In this document: positions 24,727 to 37,502 of the stretch, one piece after another
Layout: every line of letters begins with the position of its first letter
Numbering within the stretch: the first letter of the stretch is position 1
Assembly (NCBI GenBank): GCA_032629725.1
Contig: JAFEVB010000006.1
Span: 372,001 to 436,000 of the forward strand
Direction of reading: 5' to 3'
DNA: 64,000 bases
Origin: Gremmenia infestans
Taxonomy: Eukaryota > Ascomycota > Leotiomycetes > Helotiales > Hamatocanthoscyphaceae
Program-made: the position numbers and the translations under genes
The notes under the pieces: generated by a model
Told to the model about the DNA's origin: nothing
What the model saw: the letters and a program-made list of their open reading frames with translations, nothing else
Database searches by the model: none

Positions 24727-24878
24727 CTAATTAGAAGCTATATTTATTTGGTAGCGAATAAGGCTTAGCCTATTATGCAAACCATACTATTAAACACTAA
24801 GACTAATTAGGAGCTATATTTATTTAGTAGCGAATAAGGCTTAGCCTATTATGCAAACTATACTATTAAATACTAAGA
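24727..24878 (+). repeat. 76-bp tandem duplication
   Basis: Two adjacent 76-bp units (24727-24802 and 24803-24878) beginning CTAATTAG. They differ at about five positions, all transitions, with the second unit having A or T at nearly all of them. This suggests a local duplication before or during RIP-type decay. Confidence 0.9.
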
Positions 24879-26300
24879 CTCTCGGCTCCGGGCCGTAACT
24901 ATTCGAGTTACGATTTCTATAGAAAGCGTTATTCTATACTCTATCTGCAGCTCTGTAAGAATAATATTAGAGAATAAGTAAAAACGTAGAAACCCTAAGG
25001 AAGGAGATATTAGAGCTAAGGCGTTTATTAATATATTATAAGCAGCACTACTAGTATTATACTCTTATAAGGCAACCTATACCACCGCTAGACTAGGAAC
25101 GGGCAATTGGACTAGAAGGCGATATTTTATAGCTCGCTAGCACTAACCACCTCTATACTACAAATATCTCTAGTAGCAAGCTTGTAATAATCTTTAAAGC
25201 ACTAATACTTAATAATATTAAGTAAAACTCTCTAAGGAAAATAGTATAATAGGCTCCTAGATAGAAAGAACTCGTAGAGCAGCTAGTAGATAAGGTGCCT
25301 AATACTAAATAATAGACTAAAATATAAGAGGATCTAGGATTAGGATCGATTAATAATAATAGCTTAATTATTTCTACTATTTCCGGCGTTAGTAGTAATA
25401 GCTATCTAAATATATATGCTTACTATAACTTAGCTGCTATAGTAATATCTATTATATCTACTAACCTCTAAAAGAGTTCCCCTAATCTTATTACTATAGC
25501 AAACACCTATGCTTAGATTACTAAGAGCTCTTAGATTAAGGCTTGCTTTACTTCTTAAATAAAAATATTCTAGGAACTTATTTTTACTTTATTATATATA
25601 GTTTTAAAGCGGAATAGTATTAAAGTTAATAGTATTAACGCTGCTATACGCATATGCATTAGCAATTTAGAGGCGGTTAACCTTAAGCGATTATATTACG
25701 GTGCAGTTTAGGCAAATCGGATAATTATAGACTTGGCTAAGGCTAAAGGCGTATAGGATTTTTATAGGGCTATAGAGATAGTCCTGCTCTATAAGTATTC
25801 TTTCTAATAGTATACTAGAAAATTGCTAATATATTTATAGGTAGTCTATTAATCTCTAAGTATAGCATTCTTGCTGTCTTGAGCGACTCCCTAATATATA
25901 TAAGTGATCTGCTCATAGCCTTAAAATATATAAGATAAAGCCCTAGTATTCTCTAGGTAGTACCTATTTTAATTCCTATATTTATTAAGGTACTAGTTAG
26001 GGATAGTTTAATATAAAGTGCTATATAATAAACCAGCGCACCTATTTACTAACCTTTATAGACTGCAAGATATCTATATTGCTCTTAATTACCTAAAGTC
26101 CACTCTAGAAGGGCTTGGTTAACTTTATTCTTAGTACTAAGAAATTTATAGCCCTCTAGAATCGGTGGAAAGCGGCCTATCTTTAAAGAAGCGAAAGCTA
26201 AATAACTTATAATTAGTCCTAAGCTAAGAGGTCGAAATAAATAGAGTAAATCGTTAGGGAATACTACTATGCTATATGCTTAAACTTTCTAGATTAGGTG
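24879..26300. other. AT-rich stretch, possible relic frames only
   Basis: A plus-strand frame near 25020-25170 reads as protein for about 50 codons (KATYTTARLGTGNWTRRRYF) but I could not extend it with confidence. No recognised element. Confidence 0.35.
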
Positions 26301-27010
26301 CTAGCTATTATAAACCCTAAGTGTATATAAGTTTAGTAGTATTTAGTAATAATTACGCGCAAGCGGGATATTAAGGGGGTTTTAATAGTATAGCTGCGCC
26401 TTAAATCAATACCGCTTATAATAATAGATCTTCTATTCCTATTAATCGGAATAATATATAAGGTTTATAATAATTCTAACTAGATAAGATAGGAACTTAA
26501 GGTAGGGAAAAAACCAACTATTCTTAATCTTTGCTTAAGAGGCAGGCTTAAGACTTTAACTACTAATACTTATAGAAAATATCAAATTCGCCTAATTAGG
26601 CACCTTTTAATAAGTTTTTAGTATAGTGAATATACCTATAACAGAAGAAAATATCTTGGCCCCGCTAGTATTAATAGAGAATCGAATAGATAAGCTTTAA
26701 TTATACCCTAATTTACTAATTCTAATCCTGAAGCAGAAAACTATAAGACGCTAAATGCCTAGAACAACTTCTTTTCCTTCGACTATAATAAAGCTTATAA
26801 TCTTATAACCTTTGCCTTTAACTATAATGCCGCTTATAACCTAAGAAGTATTATTTTTAATAATAGCACTATCTGTAATCTGCTACCTGCTGCTAACCTC
26901 CTAGCTGTATATAAGGATATCCTTAGACCGGACGCCGAGATATGATTATTAGAGGACGAAAAGTAGGTCTAATTCTAGACTAACTTTAACTCTAGCTATA
27001 ATATAGGTAA
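26300..27010 (+). pseudogene. Q/N-rich relic, possible retroelement gag-protease
   Basis: From about 26300 to 26730 a plus-strand frame reads as low-complexity N/Q/Y/S-rich protein (SNNYAQAGYQGGFNSIAAP-like). From about 26780 to 27010 a frame reads F-N-N-S-T-I-C-N-L-L-P-A-A-N-L-L-A-V-Y-K-D-I. The latter could be a decayed F-D-S-G-T-T aspartic protease motif followed by the LL-x-x-Y-K/R region seen in Copia polyproteins, but every diagnostic residue would have to be mutated. I therefore treat the assignment as weak. No RT or integrase follows in an obvious way. Confidence 0.3.
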
Positions 27011-27239
27011 TTTCGCTAGAAACTAATAAGCGTTCCGAAATGGTAGGATGCAAGTCTTCTATAGTTTATATAGGTATAATATATATAGAACCTTCTAAGT
27101 TATAGAATGGTGCGGATTTAGGTCCTAGGATCCATATAATTAAATATGCCTATATTATATAATTAGCAGAAATCCAAAGCATATAAAGTATTATTCTATC
27201 TTATTAAGAAGGCCTAATTTGGTAAGAAGAGGCTTTATC

Positions 27240-28300
27240 TTCTTATACAATTGCATATAAGCTAAAATTTCGAATTCTTCTATATAGGGCGCAAAGACAA
27301 GAGTGGAGAGCCAGGTCTAGAGTAGCCCTAGAAGATCCGTAGCTACTTGGCTTAACTTTATCTACTAAAGATATAATATTCCTAGCTCTAATATTAATAT
27401 TGCAGATACTATAGAATGTGTATACAAGTCTAGTCGAGGAGCAGTCCTAGTAATAGCGTAAACTAAGGGCTAGATTTAATAATATAGGCGCTGCGAAAAT
27501 AAATCCAAGAACCTAGTATAATCTATTAGTTAGGTTTAGAAAGTAGTAGCTATATATTATAAAATATATACTCTAGTTATAGGTATAACGTGTCGAAATA
27601 AGCGATAATATTATCTTATAATCTCTATCGCAGCCTAATAATAAAATATTGCGCTTATCTACTCGTAGCCTAAGAGGTTAATAGTATCCAAGTAAGAACT
27701 TTAGGAACCCTACTAATATCATATGCAAATCAAGCAAGCCGCTCTAAAACACTAATAGCTGCACTCTAAAAGTAATATAGTATTTCTTTTCTTTTAAAGT
27801 TTATAATTACCCTCTATAATCTTTAAAAAATAGACCTTAAAAAATCTTAGATTAAAAACCTGCTAATACCTAGTTAAGAAAATATATAGAGCTATCTACT
27901 AACCAGATAATATTTCTAGGAGCAAGATCTAAATAATATAATACTAATAGATATTTTTAAAGAGTTAATTTGGATTTAATATCTAGTAGTCTAAAGTTAA
28001 TTAGCTCTTGATTTTTTATACTATTTTAAAGACTAGTTTGCTATTTTCTTTCTAAAGCAATCTATATTAATACCTCTTTATAATAGGCTAGGATCTAGAC
28101 TTTATATATTTGAAAAGCTCTTCTGGATCGTTATCCTCTAGATCTGGCATTATACCAGCTTTCTCTCTATTCCACCGAGCTATCCAAGCTGCTATTCGCT
28201 TACTAATTTAGTCGAGTGTCTGTATAATTAATAGGCCGCTTTATTCCTGCTTCTATTAGTATCGCGCCAAGCTAGCGAAGAGCTAACACTCTAGATCCCA
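27240..28300 (+). pseudogene. Relic ORF of about 350 codons, unrecognised
   Basis: One plus-strand frame from about 27240 to 28300 is coherent, with segments such as SSRGAVLVIA and ITCRNKR. Stops are TAG/TAA and fall mostly in place of Q. Part is Q-rich, with basic and hydrophobic stretches. The second half (beyond 27780) is less convincing than the first. No domain is recognised. It follows the Q/N-rich relic at 26300-27010 and may belong to the same element. Confidence 0.4.
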
Positions 28301-31169
28301 TAGCACCTTTACTTAATAAGAATTTAAGGAGCCCTAAAAGTAAAAGCTTCCTTGCTGCTAAGATACTATATAGCGATGTATTATAAGAATATTATACCTG
28401 CGAATAGCAATAAAGTAATCACATAATCCAGACTGAAGGAGTTGGCACTTATACAGGCGATAGAAGATAGCGTTAGCATGCTTGATTATATAATATGCTA
28501 GAAAACATATCTGCGAAGAAGGTTCTTAATAATCCTTCTTATATCCTTTAATTTAGCTGATTTGTAGTAGATTGACTATTATTATTAGAGAGGCGTTACT
28601 ATGCTTAAAGAGAGGTTAAGGCTAAGAATACTAAAGGTTTATACTTTTCTAGATATATAAAACGCATTTAGGCTAAATAATATAATACTAATATATACTA
28701 GAATAAACGCTATTATTAGAGAGTCGTACATCAACTTTTGCTTAGTATAATATAGATCTAGATTAAGATGACACTTAATATATAGAGACCTTATAAGCTT
28801 AAGTTATAAATCTTACCCTAGGTATAAATAATTATTAATTATCTTTAAGGTTTAATAACTAATTCGTAATAGAAAACGGGATGGTATAGAGAGAAAGCAC
28901 CCCTTTAGAGGAGATCTAAAACCGTCTAGGTCTAATAACCTTATCTCTTTATATAGGATTCCTAATGCTTATCTAGTCTAGACGTATTATAAAACACCTT
29001 TGCTAGTTAACTTAGGCTTAGAGTAAGCTCTAACCTAAGTTCTTTCTATAGGTGTCGGTTATTTAAAAGAATAACTTTATTATAGATATTTAATTAATAC
29101 CCCTAAGGATAGGTAGTTTTCAGCTACTATTACTAGGCTGATTAGGTGTTCTAATTCCTCCTACCACTTCTTAACCTTCGGCCTTATTCTGCATCTTCCT
29201 CTTATATATCCTCTGCACTCCTAAGAAGCAGACTAATTGTTTTATATATAAGCTTAGATATTATCGCGGAATTTGTACTAAAGTTTAAGGAACTAAAATA
29301 ACTAGCTTAATAGCTATAAAGTGTTCTCTTTCTAATTAAAGACGGCGCAACCTTTACTAGTACACTTTAAGAACGTGATATTATATATAATATGATAATA
29401 AGTGCATTTAATAGAGCGATAGGTTATCTGAGGAAAAAGGAATAGGCACTTGTATAATAGAGCTAGGCTTGGCTATTAGTATTAAGCTGTTTAGGGGGTT
29501 TTTTTTATTTGCTGCAAAGAGTCTAGGGAAAATTGTATAATATAATAATACTAGGGATGCTAATAAATATGCTACTTATTATATTATATATTAATTATTT
29601 CTAATAATAACGTTGCGCCTTATATCTTTTTCTAAGTCCTACCTAGGAACTTGCTAAAGACCTACTTCTAAGACTTGCCCTCTTTCTTATATGCTAATAA
29701 GCGCTATTTGCCTAGGTCTGACTATTAATTATGCTTGCTTGTGCTCCTATAAATCTACTTGGTCTCGCTTAAGCATCTGTTATTATCGCTGCTAAAGTCC
29801 GGACTATTATTACTTAAATTATTATTATTATTAATGCTTGACGGCTCGACCTTCTCTAATGCAGAAGCCCTAATATTAATAATATAGTAGCCGCTCCTTT
29901 TATTTAAGAACGACCGGCCTCTATATAAGGTTGCTTTTTAAATTTTATTAAATAGCGCACCTAAATAGTCCCTTTAGTCCGGCTAGGAAAGGCAGCAAAA
30001 ATGTATTCCTACGAACGGCCTTCATTCTACATCTGGAGCAGCTTTATATCCTCTTTTTCTATCTATAGAACCTTGCTCTGCTTTAGCTTTAATAGTATAT
30101 ATATCTTAGAATATATAGTAGTATTATAATTGATTTCTAGTGCTGCGGGATTAACCGGTAAGTGAAAGTATTCTAAGATTAATAGCAATTTAAACTTAAG
30201 ATTATATATTATATCACCCCTAATCTTAGTGCGTTTAAGGAAGCCTTAGAAGGGCTATTTCTAATACTTAGCGACTAGTATCGCCTTTACTATTATAGAC
30301 GGACTTTAAGAAGTTTATAAGGTATAGTGCTGCTCGGTATTAATTAAAGTCGATAAATATTAGTTATTAGCCTAGAGCTGCGCGTTATTAATCTTAGGTG
30401 TGGCGATCAATAGCGCTATAAAGGGGCCAGGCTAATAGAGGCGGAGCTCTAGGGTATGCCCGCGCCAGGTGGTTGGAACCGCGGCAGGCGCTATGCGTGG
30501 CTTTTATCGCTTTGCAGGTCGTAGGTCCTTATTACTAGTATTATAGGTGCTATGATTATTATTAGTATTTACGGAATGGTAGGTTTCGCGGCTGATCTCT
30601 TTATATGCGTCCTGGTGCCTCCTCTTTACTCTCTATTTCCCTGCCTTAGGCTTATTGCTTAATGCTAGGCATAGTATAGAGAAACTAGAGAGACTTTGAG
30701 ACGTTCTTAAAAGGTAGCGATCCTTATTGTTAATTAGAGTTGCTAGGTGCTTAAGGGGGGCCTTAGACTATGCTCGGCTTAAGGGGTTAGGGGAAGACGC
30801 TATTTAAGATATGTTCTATTAGTAACCTATTCCTTAAAATTCCTAAAACGGGGTATAACTAGTTACCTCTAAGCTTAGCAACTAATATAGGGCTAAGTAA
30901 GATTCTTAATTAATCTTTAGTAATCCAGATATAGGATTTATTAACTAGGTACTTAAAAAATTTCTTGCCTTTACTACACCTATTATAGCATATATAGTAA
31001 ACTTATATAATATCCCTTTCTACTAATAGGATAGAGTCTTAAGAGGATTGTTTAAGAGATAGCTATAGCACTAATATTTATATATTATCTTTATTTATCT
31101 AAGACTCTAACCTTTTTAAATATTCTCCCTATATAACTTAGTATTAGGTTATCTGTATCTAGTATCTAG
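28301..31169. other. AT-rich stretch with a local GC patch
   Basis: No gene is supported. It contains a third fragment of the dispersed repeat (29182-29240). A patch at about 30400-30500 is visibly richer in G and C (GCGCCAGGTGGTTGG, GCGGCAGGCGCTATGCG) than its surroundings but has no long frame. Confidence 0.4.
29182..29240 (+). repeat. Dispersed repeat, third fragment
   Basis: TCTTATATATCCTCTGCACT-CTAAGAAGCAGACTA matches the tail of the copy ending near 14870 with one or two transitions. No longer match is visible upstream. Confidence 0.55.
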
Positions 31170-31600
31170 TAAGCTGCTAGGTGCGTATTCTATATAGTCG
31201 AAAATAGAGCTCGTCGATCTTAGGGTGCGTAGCTAGCAGAGCATTGGTAGCTTTCTTATCTTTAGGGTCGTCCGCGTTAACGACCTCTACCAGGTCCTAC
31301 TAATCACCCTTACCTATAGCCAGCTGCCCGAGCTCTTCCTTTTATGCTGCAAGCTGCTTCTATATAGCTACGCCTCCCTTTTCTACCACCACCTTAGTCT
31401 TCTGCTACTTATACTCTTTAGGGCCCTAGGCTAGAGTGCCGTGTTAAGAAGCATCTTACAGCTGTTCCGATCTACTTCTAGTACTTTTGCTGCATTCTTA
31501 ACTCTAAATCTCATCTAGTAGCGCCTCGACCAAATAAGGATATAGGGAATTTAGTGCGGTCACTTGCTTTTAAAAAGCTAGCTTAAGCTCTTTCTCTAAT
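31170..31600 (-). pseudogene. Minus-strand relic ORF, unrecognised
   Basis: On the minus strand a frame reads coherently for about 145 codons. It has a charged, lysine- and glutamate-rich composition with segments such as QKTKVVVEKGG, QLAAQKEELGQLA (one stop read as Q) and VVNADDPKDKKATNALLA. Stops are TAG/TAA. It is likely helical and possibly coiled coil. No family is recognised. It differs from the other relics in this region by strand and by its better preserved codons. Confidence 0.45.
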
Positions 31601-33479
31601 TTAGTTATACTATTATTAGTCTATCTATTATCCCTGTTATTAGGAAGCTAAGGCGGAGATAGAGGCGCAGGCGCTATAGATATGCTCTAAGTAATACTAC
31701 GGATATCTTGCCGGCTAATCTAAACCTATAGTAGCTAGATAGATTAGAGAGCCTAGAGTAGACCTTATACAGGAGCACAAGTCACGCTTTATTACTTATA
31801 AGACGTAGGTCTTAGAGCCGGCTCTTTTATATAGTAGCCTTTCTCTATATTAAACCACGGACCAGATGTATTAATAGATTCTATCGGCCTAGAGGCGAGT
31901 TCTAAGGTCGCGAGGTTATTATATAGACCTATATCCTATCTAATGCGCCTAGTATTAATATTACTAGAATTGCTTTTAGCCTTATCCCTAGTATCTTCCT
32001 TATCTAACTTGTTATTATCTAGAATTATTAGTTGGTCTGCGTGGTATTAGCGGACCGCTTTTTATATTAAGGACTGCTGATTTACTTGCCTAGACTATTC
32101 CTCTAACGTTTACTTAATCCTGATTTTATCTAGTTAACTAATATTCTAGTTATATTAGAAGCTGGTTGTTTAAGATGCTAAAGGGTACGCTTAGCTTTTA
32201 AAGCTTCGGTTAAGGTATTTGGAGGCGGAGCAGTCCGGAAAAGCTCTTTAAGAGATAGGAGATTATTATCTGATTTATTATTATTATCGGCAAAAGCGTG
32301 CTTCCAGTCTAGATTAGACAGATTAGAATGATTCACTTAGGGTAGAGCGCTTCTTTATACCTTTAACTCTTGCCGCTATAGATCTGCGTACTCTCTAGCT
32401 GCTTATAAGTAAAGGGATTAACCGGCTGGTTTTAGCAGGCTAGAGGGCATTTCTATTATAGAAAGGCGGGTTTAATAGAGAAAATGCAAATTAAATAATT
32501 TATATATTCTTAATAGCAGCTATTACGAAATAAAGTAGGCAGAAGAGAAAACGAGTTTAAGTATATATAGAATGCTTAGCGCGGGGAATTAAGCAGCTTA
32601 AGTAGTAGTCCGTAAGCGCCTGCCTATTAGAGCTAAACTGGTCTTGTCTATATACTAGCTTTACTACTTGTAACTGCTATAGCTAGTCCTGCGTATAAAA
32701 CCTCAGCCCCTCCAAGCTCTTTCTAGAACTTGTTTATTATGCTAATTCCTAGACTTAGCTTTACTAGAGATCGAGAAATTAGCCTGTAATTAGTCTTACC
32801 TAGCTTAAAATCCAAGCCACCACACTTATACCATAGAGGATGCGGCCAAGTCTATATACCTGCGCCTAAATAACCTTCCCTTTATAGAATTAATACTCTG
32901 CGGCGTCGATTATACTATGCCTATCTTAGCAGCGCTTATAATCCTGCATAATAGCGCACTAAACTAAAGGAACCTCGGAATAGCCCTTAAAATACTATAT
33001 CTATCCTTCTAGTATGCAACGGCTGTGGATTAAGCTTCTTCTAAGGTTATATAATCTGCCTCTTTATAACTATCCATATTAGCCTGCCTGCTTATAACCC
33101 ATTTTCCCACCGCCGGGCGTTTTATATTCGGTCTAGAGGACGCTTAGCAGAAGCTTTAATAATACTATTATTATGCAAATTATTATCTGCTATAGCTAGC
33201 AAGTAATAATTAGTCCTTTTTGCCGCAGATTAGTAAAGCATATAATATATATTATTATCTCTAATATAAGAAGCTTACTAAGATTATTTCCCTAATACGT
33301 AATACCACAGCGCAGTTAGGCAGAAGCTAGCCATATTATTATAAGGCATTTCTGCGACTAGCTATAGTGCCTACGGCATCTTAGTATCTGCAGGTGCTGC
33401 TGCGGGGCATAGTAATAGTGCGATAATAAGGCAGATTAAAAGCGCTTAGAGCTTGCTATAAAGCTCGTATTTCAACTAA
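31601..33479. other. AT-rich stretch, nothing recognised
   Basis: No supported gene or repeat. Composition is less extreme than beyond 33820. Short minus-strand frames may continue the relic at 31170-31600 but I could not follow them. Confidence 0.35.
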
Positions 33480-33819
33480 TGCGAGGTAGCGCTAAGAGGG
33501 GATCGCATTATATCTACTTAGTAGCATTAAAGCTGGAGGGGGCGATCGCAGATTCTAGTTAGCGCTGCCCCGCACCTCGCAGAAGCCTAGTAGGAAACGG
33601 TAGGATCTAGCGGAAGAGCTAAATGCGCATAAGGGATAAGCACCGAGCGCCGCAAAAGGGAAGGTTATTAGGGTGTTAGAAAGGAAAGAAAGTAGGAAAG
33701 AAGCAAGAGATAGAAGACGCGCGAGCTTTATACCTTGCGAAAGCAGCAGCGGGCCTATATATACACCTTGCCTGAACCGGACGGTCGCTAAACCCGGGGG
33801 GGCAAACCATAGTACTAAG
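33480..33819. other. GC-richer island next to a transposon junction
   Basis: About 340 bases with CpG-containing, purine-rich sequence (GGAGGGGGCGATCGCAG, GAACCGGACGGTCGC, then a run of seven G) stand out from the flanks. TATATATACACC at about 33756-33767 resembles a TATA element. The 68-codon frame at 33673-33879 crosses into the adjoining transposon and is not believable as a gene. This is probably a remnant of unmutated single-copy DNA or of a low-copy element that escaped RIP. Confidence 0.5.
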
Positions 33820-36800
33820 ATAATATATATTATAATTAAGTTCTATAAATATTATTTTTCTAAAGTAGTATGCTACTAGATGCTAGCTGCTATTTTTATA
33901 TTTTTATATAAGTACTTCTTTTATTACTTTATTTAAAGCATTTATTTCTACTATTAACTTAAGTTCTAGCTAGAAGTTCTAGCAGATAGGCTTTTTTATA
34001 AAGGCCTGCTTTAGCTTCTAGAATGCCTTTTCCGCTTTATTTATCTATTTAAACTTCTACTTCTTTTTTATTAGGTCTATAAATAGTAAAGCCTTTTTTA
34101 AATATAACTTAATAAACTTTTAATAGAAGTTTATAAATCTTAGGAAAAATTATATCTATTTAACTATAGTTAGTATCTCTTAGGTAATAATTGCTTAGAC
34201 CTTTTTAAGATCTAGGCTGATTTTCTCTAGTATAATTATATAGCTTAGAAAAGTAATTTCTTTTATATAAAAGTTATATTTAGATAGTTTTAAGTAGAAT
34301 CCTTTTACTATAAGTGCTTCTAAGACCTATATTATATATTCTATATATTATTTCTTATTATCTAAATATACTAGTATATTATTAAGATAATATATATAAA
34401 ACCTATCTAAGAAAGCTCTTAATATATTATAGTTAACTTTTTAATAAGTTACTAAGATATTACTTAGCCTAAATAGTATAATCTAGTACTTATAGTAACT
34501 AAATCTAGTTTAAAATGCTATTTTCTATTCTTTATTCTTTATAATACGGATTAGATAATATATATCTCTTATATCTAGCTATATAAAAATTACTACTTTT
34601 CTTAAGTAATTCTATATATTATTTATTTATAGTAGCAGATATTAATTTTTTATAGTTATTTTATTTAGCTTTTAGTAGTTAATATAGAACTGGTCTAGTT
34701 TATTCCTTTTTTTCGTAAATAGTATTAGCGCTTTTAATAGAAAGTGCAACTTCTTTATCTATCTCTTAGATAATACTTTATTAATATACTTTTTTTATAG
34801 TTTTATTTTTTTTTACTATACTAGCAAAATGGTTCCTAAGAAGGTTTATATCTTTTCTTAAATAGTATCTTATAGTTCTATAGTTAATATTTAAGTAAAG
34901 TTTTCTTATTTTATAAATTATTAAATATCTATTTAAATTTCTTATATTATACTAGTATCTCTTTTTTAACCTTTTTATTATCTAGTAGAGAGCTTTAGAT
35001 TATATGCTTTAGCGTATTATAGAAGATAGCGCTAACTTTTTTATAGCTATATAGTTATTTTAATATATAGCTATATTAAATAAACTTTATTTTATAAGTT
35101 TTCTAATTAATTTCTAAATTATATTATCTAATTTAAGAAATACTAAAAATAGCCTAATTATCTCTAATATAGATTATATCTAGGCTAATTTCCTTCTAGT
35201 AACCTCTAATAGTTATCTATATAGGTATAGTTTTATATTTAATTATTTTTCTATTTATTCTAATTACTATCCTATTAATAATAATAAGTAGATAGAGTTC
35301 TACCTTTTTTTATATTAGTATATTAAGCTTTTTTATAGCTTTTAGTAAAATAAAGTTCCTTTATATACTAAAGTTAAGTATAACTTATAGCTTTTTCCTT
35401 TTAGTATAAGCGTTTAGTATTATATAGTTTTAGCTTTTTATAGCTACTACTTTCTTTACTAGTTATCTTTTTTTTAGGACCTTATATTTTATAAATTGGT
35501 TTTTCTATAGTTAGTAACTACTTTTCTACTTTATTAGTTAGTATAAAGTATTTAGTATAAATATGCTTTATATTTTATTACTAATATACTACTAGGTAAA
35601 GGTTATTAGATTTATAGAAAATAGAGAAAAAGTTGTTTTTCTTTAAATACGTTTGCTTAACCTTTTACTAGTAATTTCCTAGATTTCCCTTAGCTTAATA
35701 ATTAAGCTTAGCTTTAGCAATTTTTCTTCTAGAATGCTTTTAATAATCCTAGATTATTAGAATGCCTTAAAGATAACCTATTATATATCTTAGTATATAA
35801 CTATATAGTAGATGCTTTTTTTTAGTTTCTTTATTTCTAGCTAAAAGTCTTTTTTAAAAGCCGGTTTATCTCTCTTTTTAGGTTCCTACTAGTTTTCTAT
35901 AGTAAGCTTATTACTAGATATAATCTATTCTTTATTTATATTAGGTAGCTAGTTTATAGAATTCTAAAATAGGCTTGCTTTTTCTTTTATATTTATTTTT
36001 TAGCTTTTATACTTAGGTAGTTGCATACTATACTTCTATCTCTTAAGGTTAGGTTATAATACTATATCTAAGATTTATATAATAGCGCTTATATTTTATT
36101 TCTTTTAGGGTCTTTTTCTTTTCTTCTACTTATAAAAAAATATTAAGTATTTAAGTAATCTATACTTAAAGTAGAGTTCTTTTTAATATTATTTATTTTA
36201 TTTCTTTTTAAAGAGTAGGTTTAGTTTTTAGTAAGCGGCGTTAATTTCTATTAGGTTCTCTTAGTTTTTTCTTTTTATTAATCTTGTTTTTTCTAACTAT
36301 TTACTAAAGTTATAGGTTTTTTTCCGTTTAAAAGACCTCTTAAAAAACTAGTTATTAATCTTAACCGCTTTTTTAATTATCTTAATAAAACTAGTTAGTT
36401 AGTTTATCTTAGTTAGCTTATCTTTAATAAAGTTCTTTAGTTCTATATAGTACTAGCTAGTTAGAGCGCGGTTGTTTTACTTTACTATATCTAAATACTA
36501 CTAGAATCTAGCTATATACTTAGAAGCTAACTTGTTTTATTTTAGTTATTATAGCTTTTATTTAGTTATACTTTACTATTTAAAGTTACTAAAAACTTAT
36601 TAAATGTTTTTCTTAAATGCTTTATAGCTTATAAATATAGCTTAGGTTAAGGTTCTTACTCTAGTTATAACTTGCTCTTAGCTAGTTTTGTTTACTATAA
36701 AATTATTAATATAGATCTTAATCTAGTTAAAAGCTATACTTTAAAGGTAACTAATTATATAGATAACCTTTGCTACTTTAGTTTTAAATAAGTATTAGTT

Positions 36801-37502
36801 AAATAAAATATAGATATCTATTAAGATTAGAAAGTTATCTAACTTGCTTTTATTTTTATAGAATATATTAAGCGTTTTAATAATTATAGTTTGTTTCTAT
36901 ACTACGAAAGTCTAAGCTAGCGCTAATATAGAAGCTAGAGTTGATATTAGAGTTAAGATTAAAATGTTTTTCCTTTTAGTAGATTTGGTAGATAATATTA
37001 TTTTATTAATAAAAAGACTAGTACTTAAAGTATAATAATTGCCTAGCTTATATAATACTAGAGTAAGTTTTATAACTTAAGTTAGGTTCTTAGATCTAGG
37101 TTATTATTAGGTTAATATTAGTATCTATTAATAGATTACTAGTTGCTATACTTAGAAATATAGCTTATTATAAAATATAAAGTAATAAGCGTATATTAGG
37201 AAATACTATTTAAGTTAAGTATAAAGCTTTTATCTAATAGATAATAATCTAGTTTTATATAGAATCTTTATATCCTAGATTATATAAATTACTATAATCC
37301 TACTAATCCTAGATTATATAGATTATTATAATCTAAATAATCGATTTTTATTTTATAATATATTATATAACTAGCTAACTAGTATATATAGTTATTATAT
37401 TAGCTATTATAAAGAAACCTTTTTTCTTTTAGAGGTTCTTCTATACCTAGCGAGCTAGATATTAAGTTTAAGGTTCTTTAGTTATATATTATATTTATAA
37501 TA
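33820..37502 (-). mobile_element. Truncated chromovirus, LTR subtype B (copy 4)
   Basis: Minus-strand relative of copy 1 that keeps the 5' LTR (37031-37502), gag, protease, RT and the start of RNase H. It lacks everything 3' of RNase H, breaking at about 33820 next to the GC island. Landmarks read on the minus strand include the RT YLDD box as YLNN at about 34368-34395 and the protease motif near 35380. Mutation is heavier than in copy 1. The right end abuts the Copia relic at 37503. No target duplication can be tested because the left end is missing. Confidence 0.85.
37031..37502 (-). repeat. 5' LTR of copy 4, subtype B
   Basis: 472 bp, beginning TATAATAATTGCC and ending TATAATA on the plus strand. 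Its outer parts match the copy 1 LTR in reverse complement. The central block with GTCGAC motifs is replaced by a different sequence containing repeated CCTAGATTATATA-ATTA units, shared with 44140-44611. Confidence 0.85.

Noticed and set aside
33673..33879. 68-codon ORF
   Set aside because: It crosses the junction between the GC-rich island and the truncated chromovirus, so it is a chance frame.
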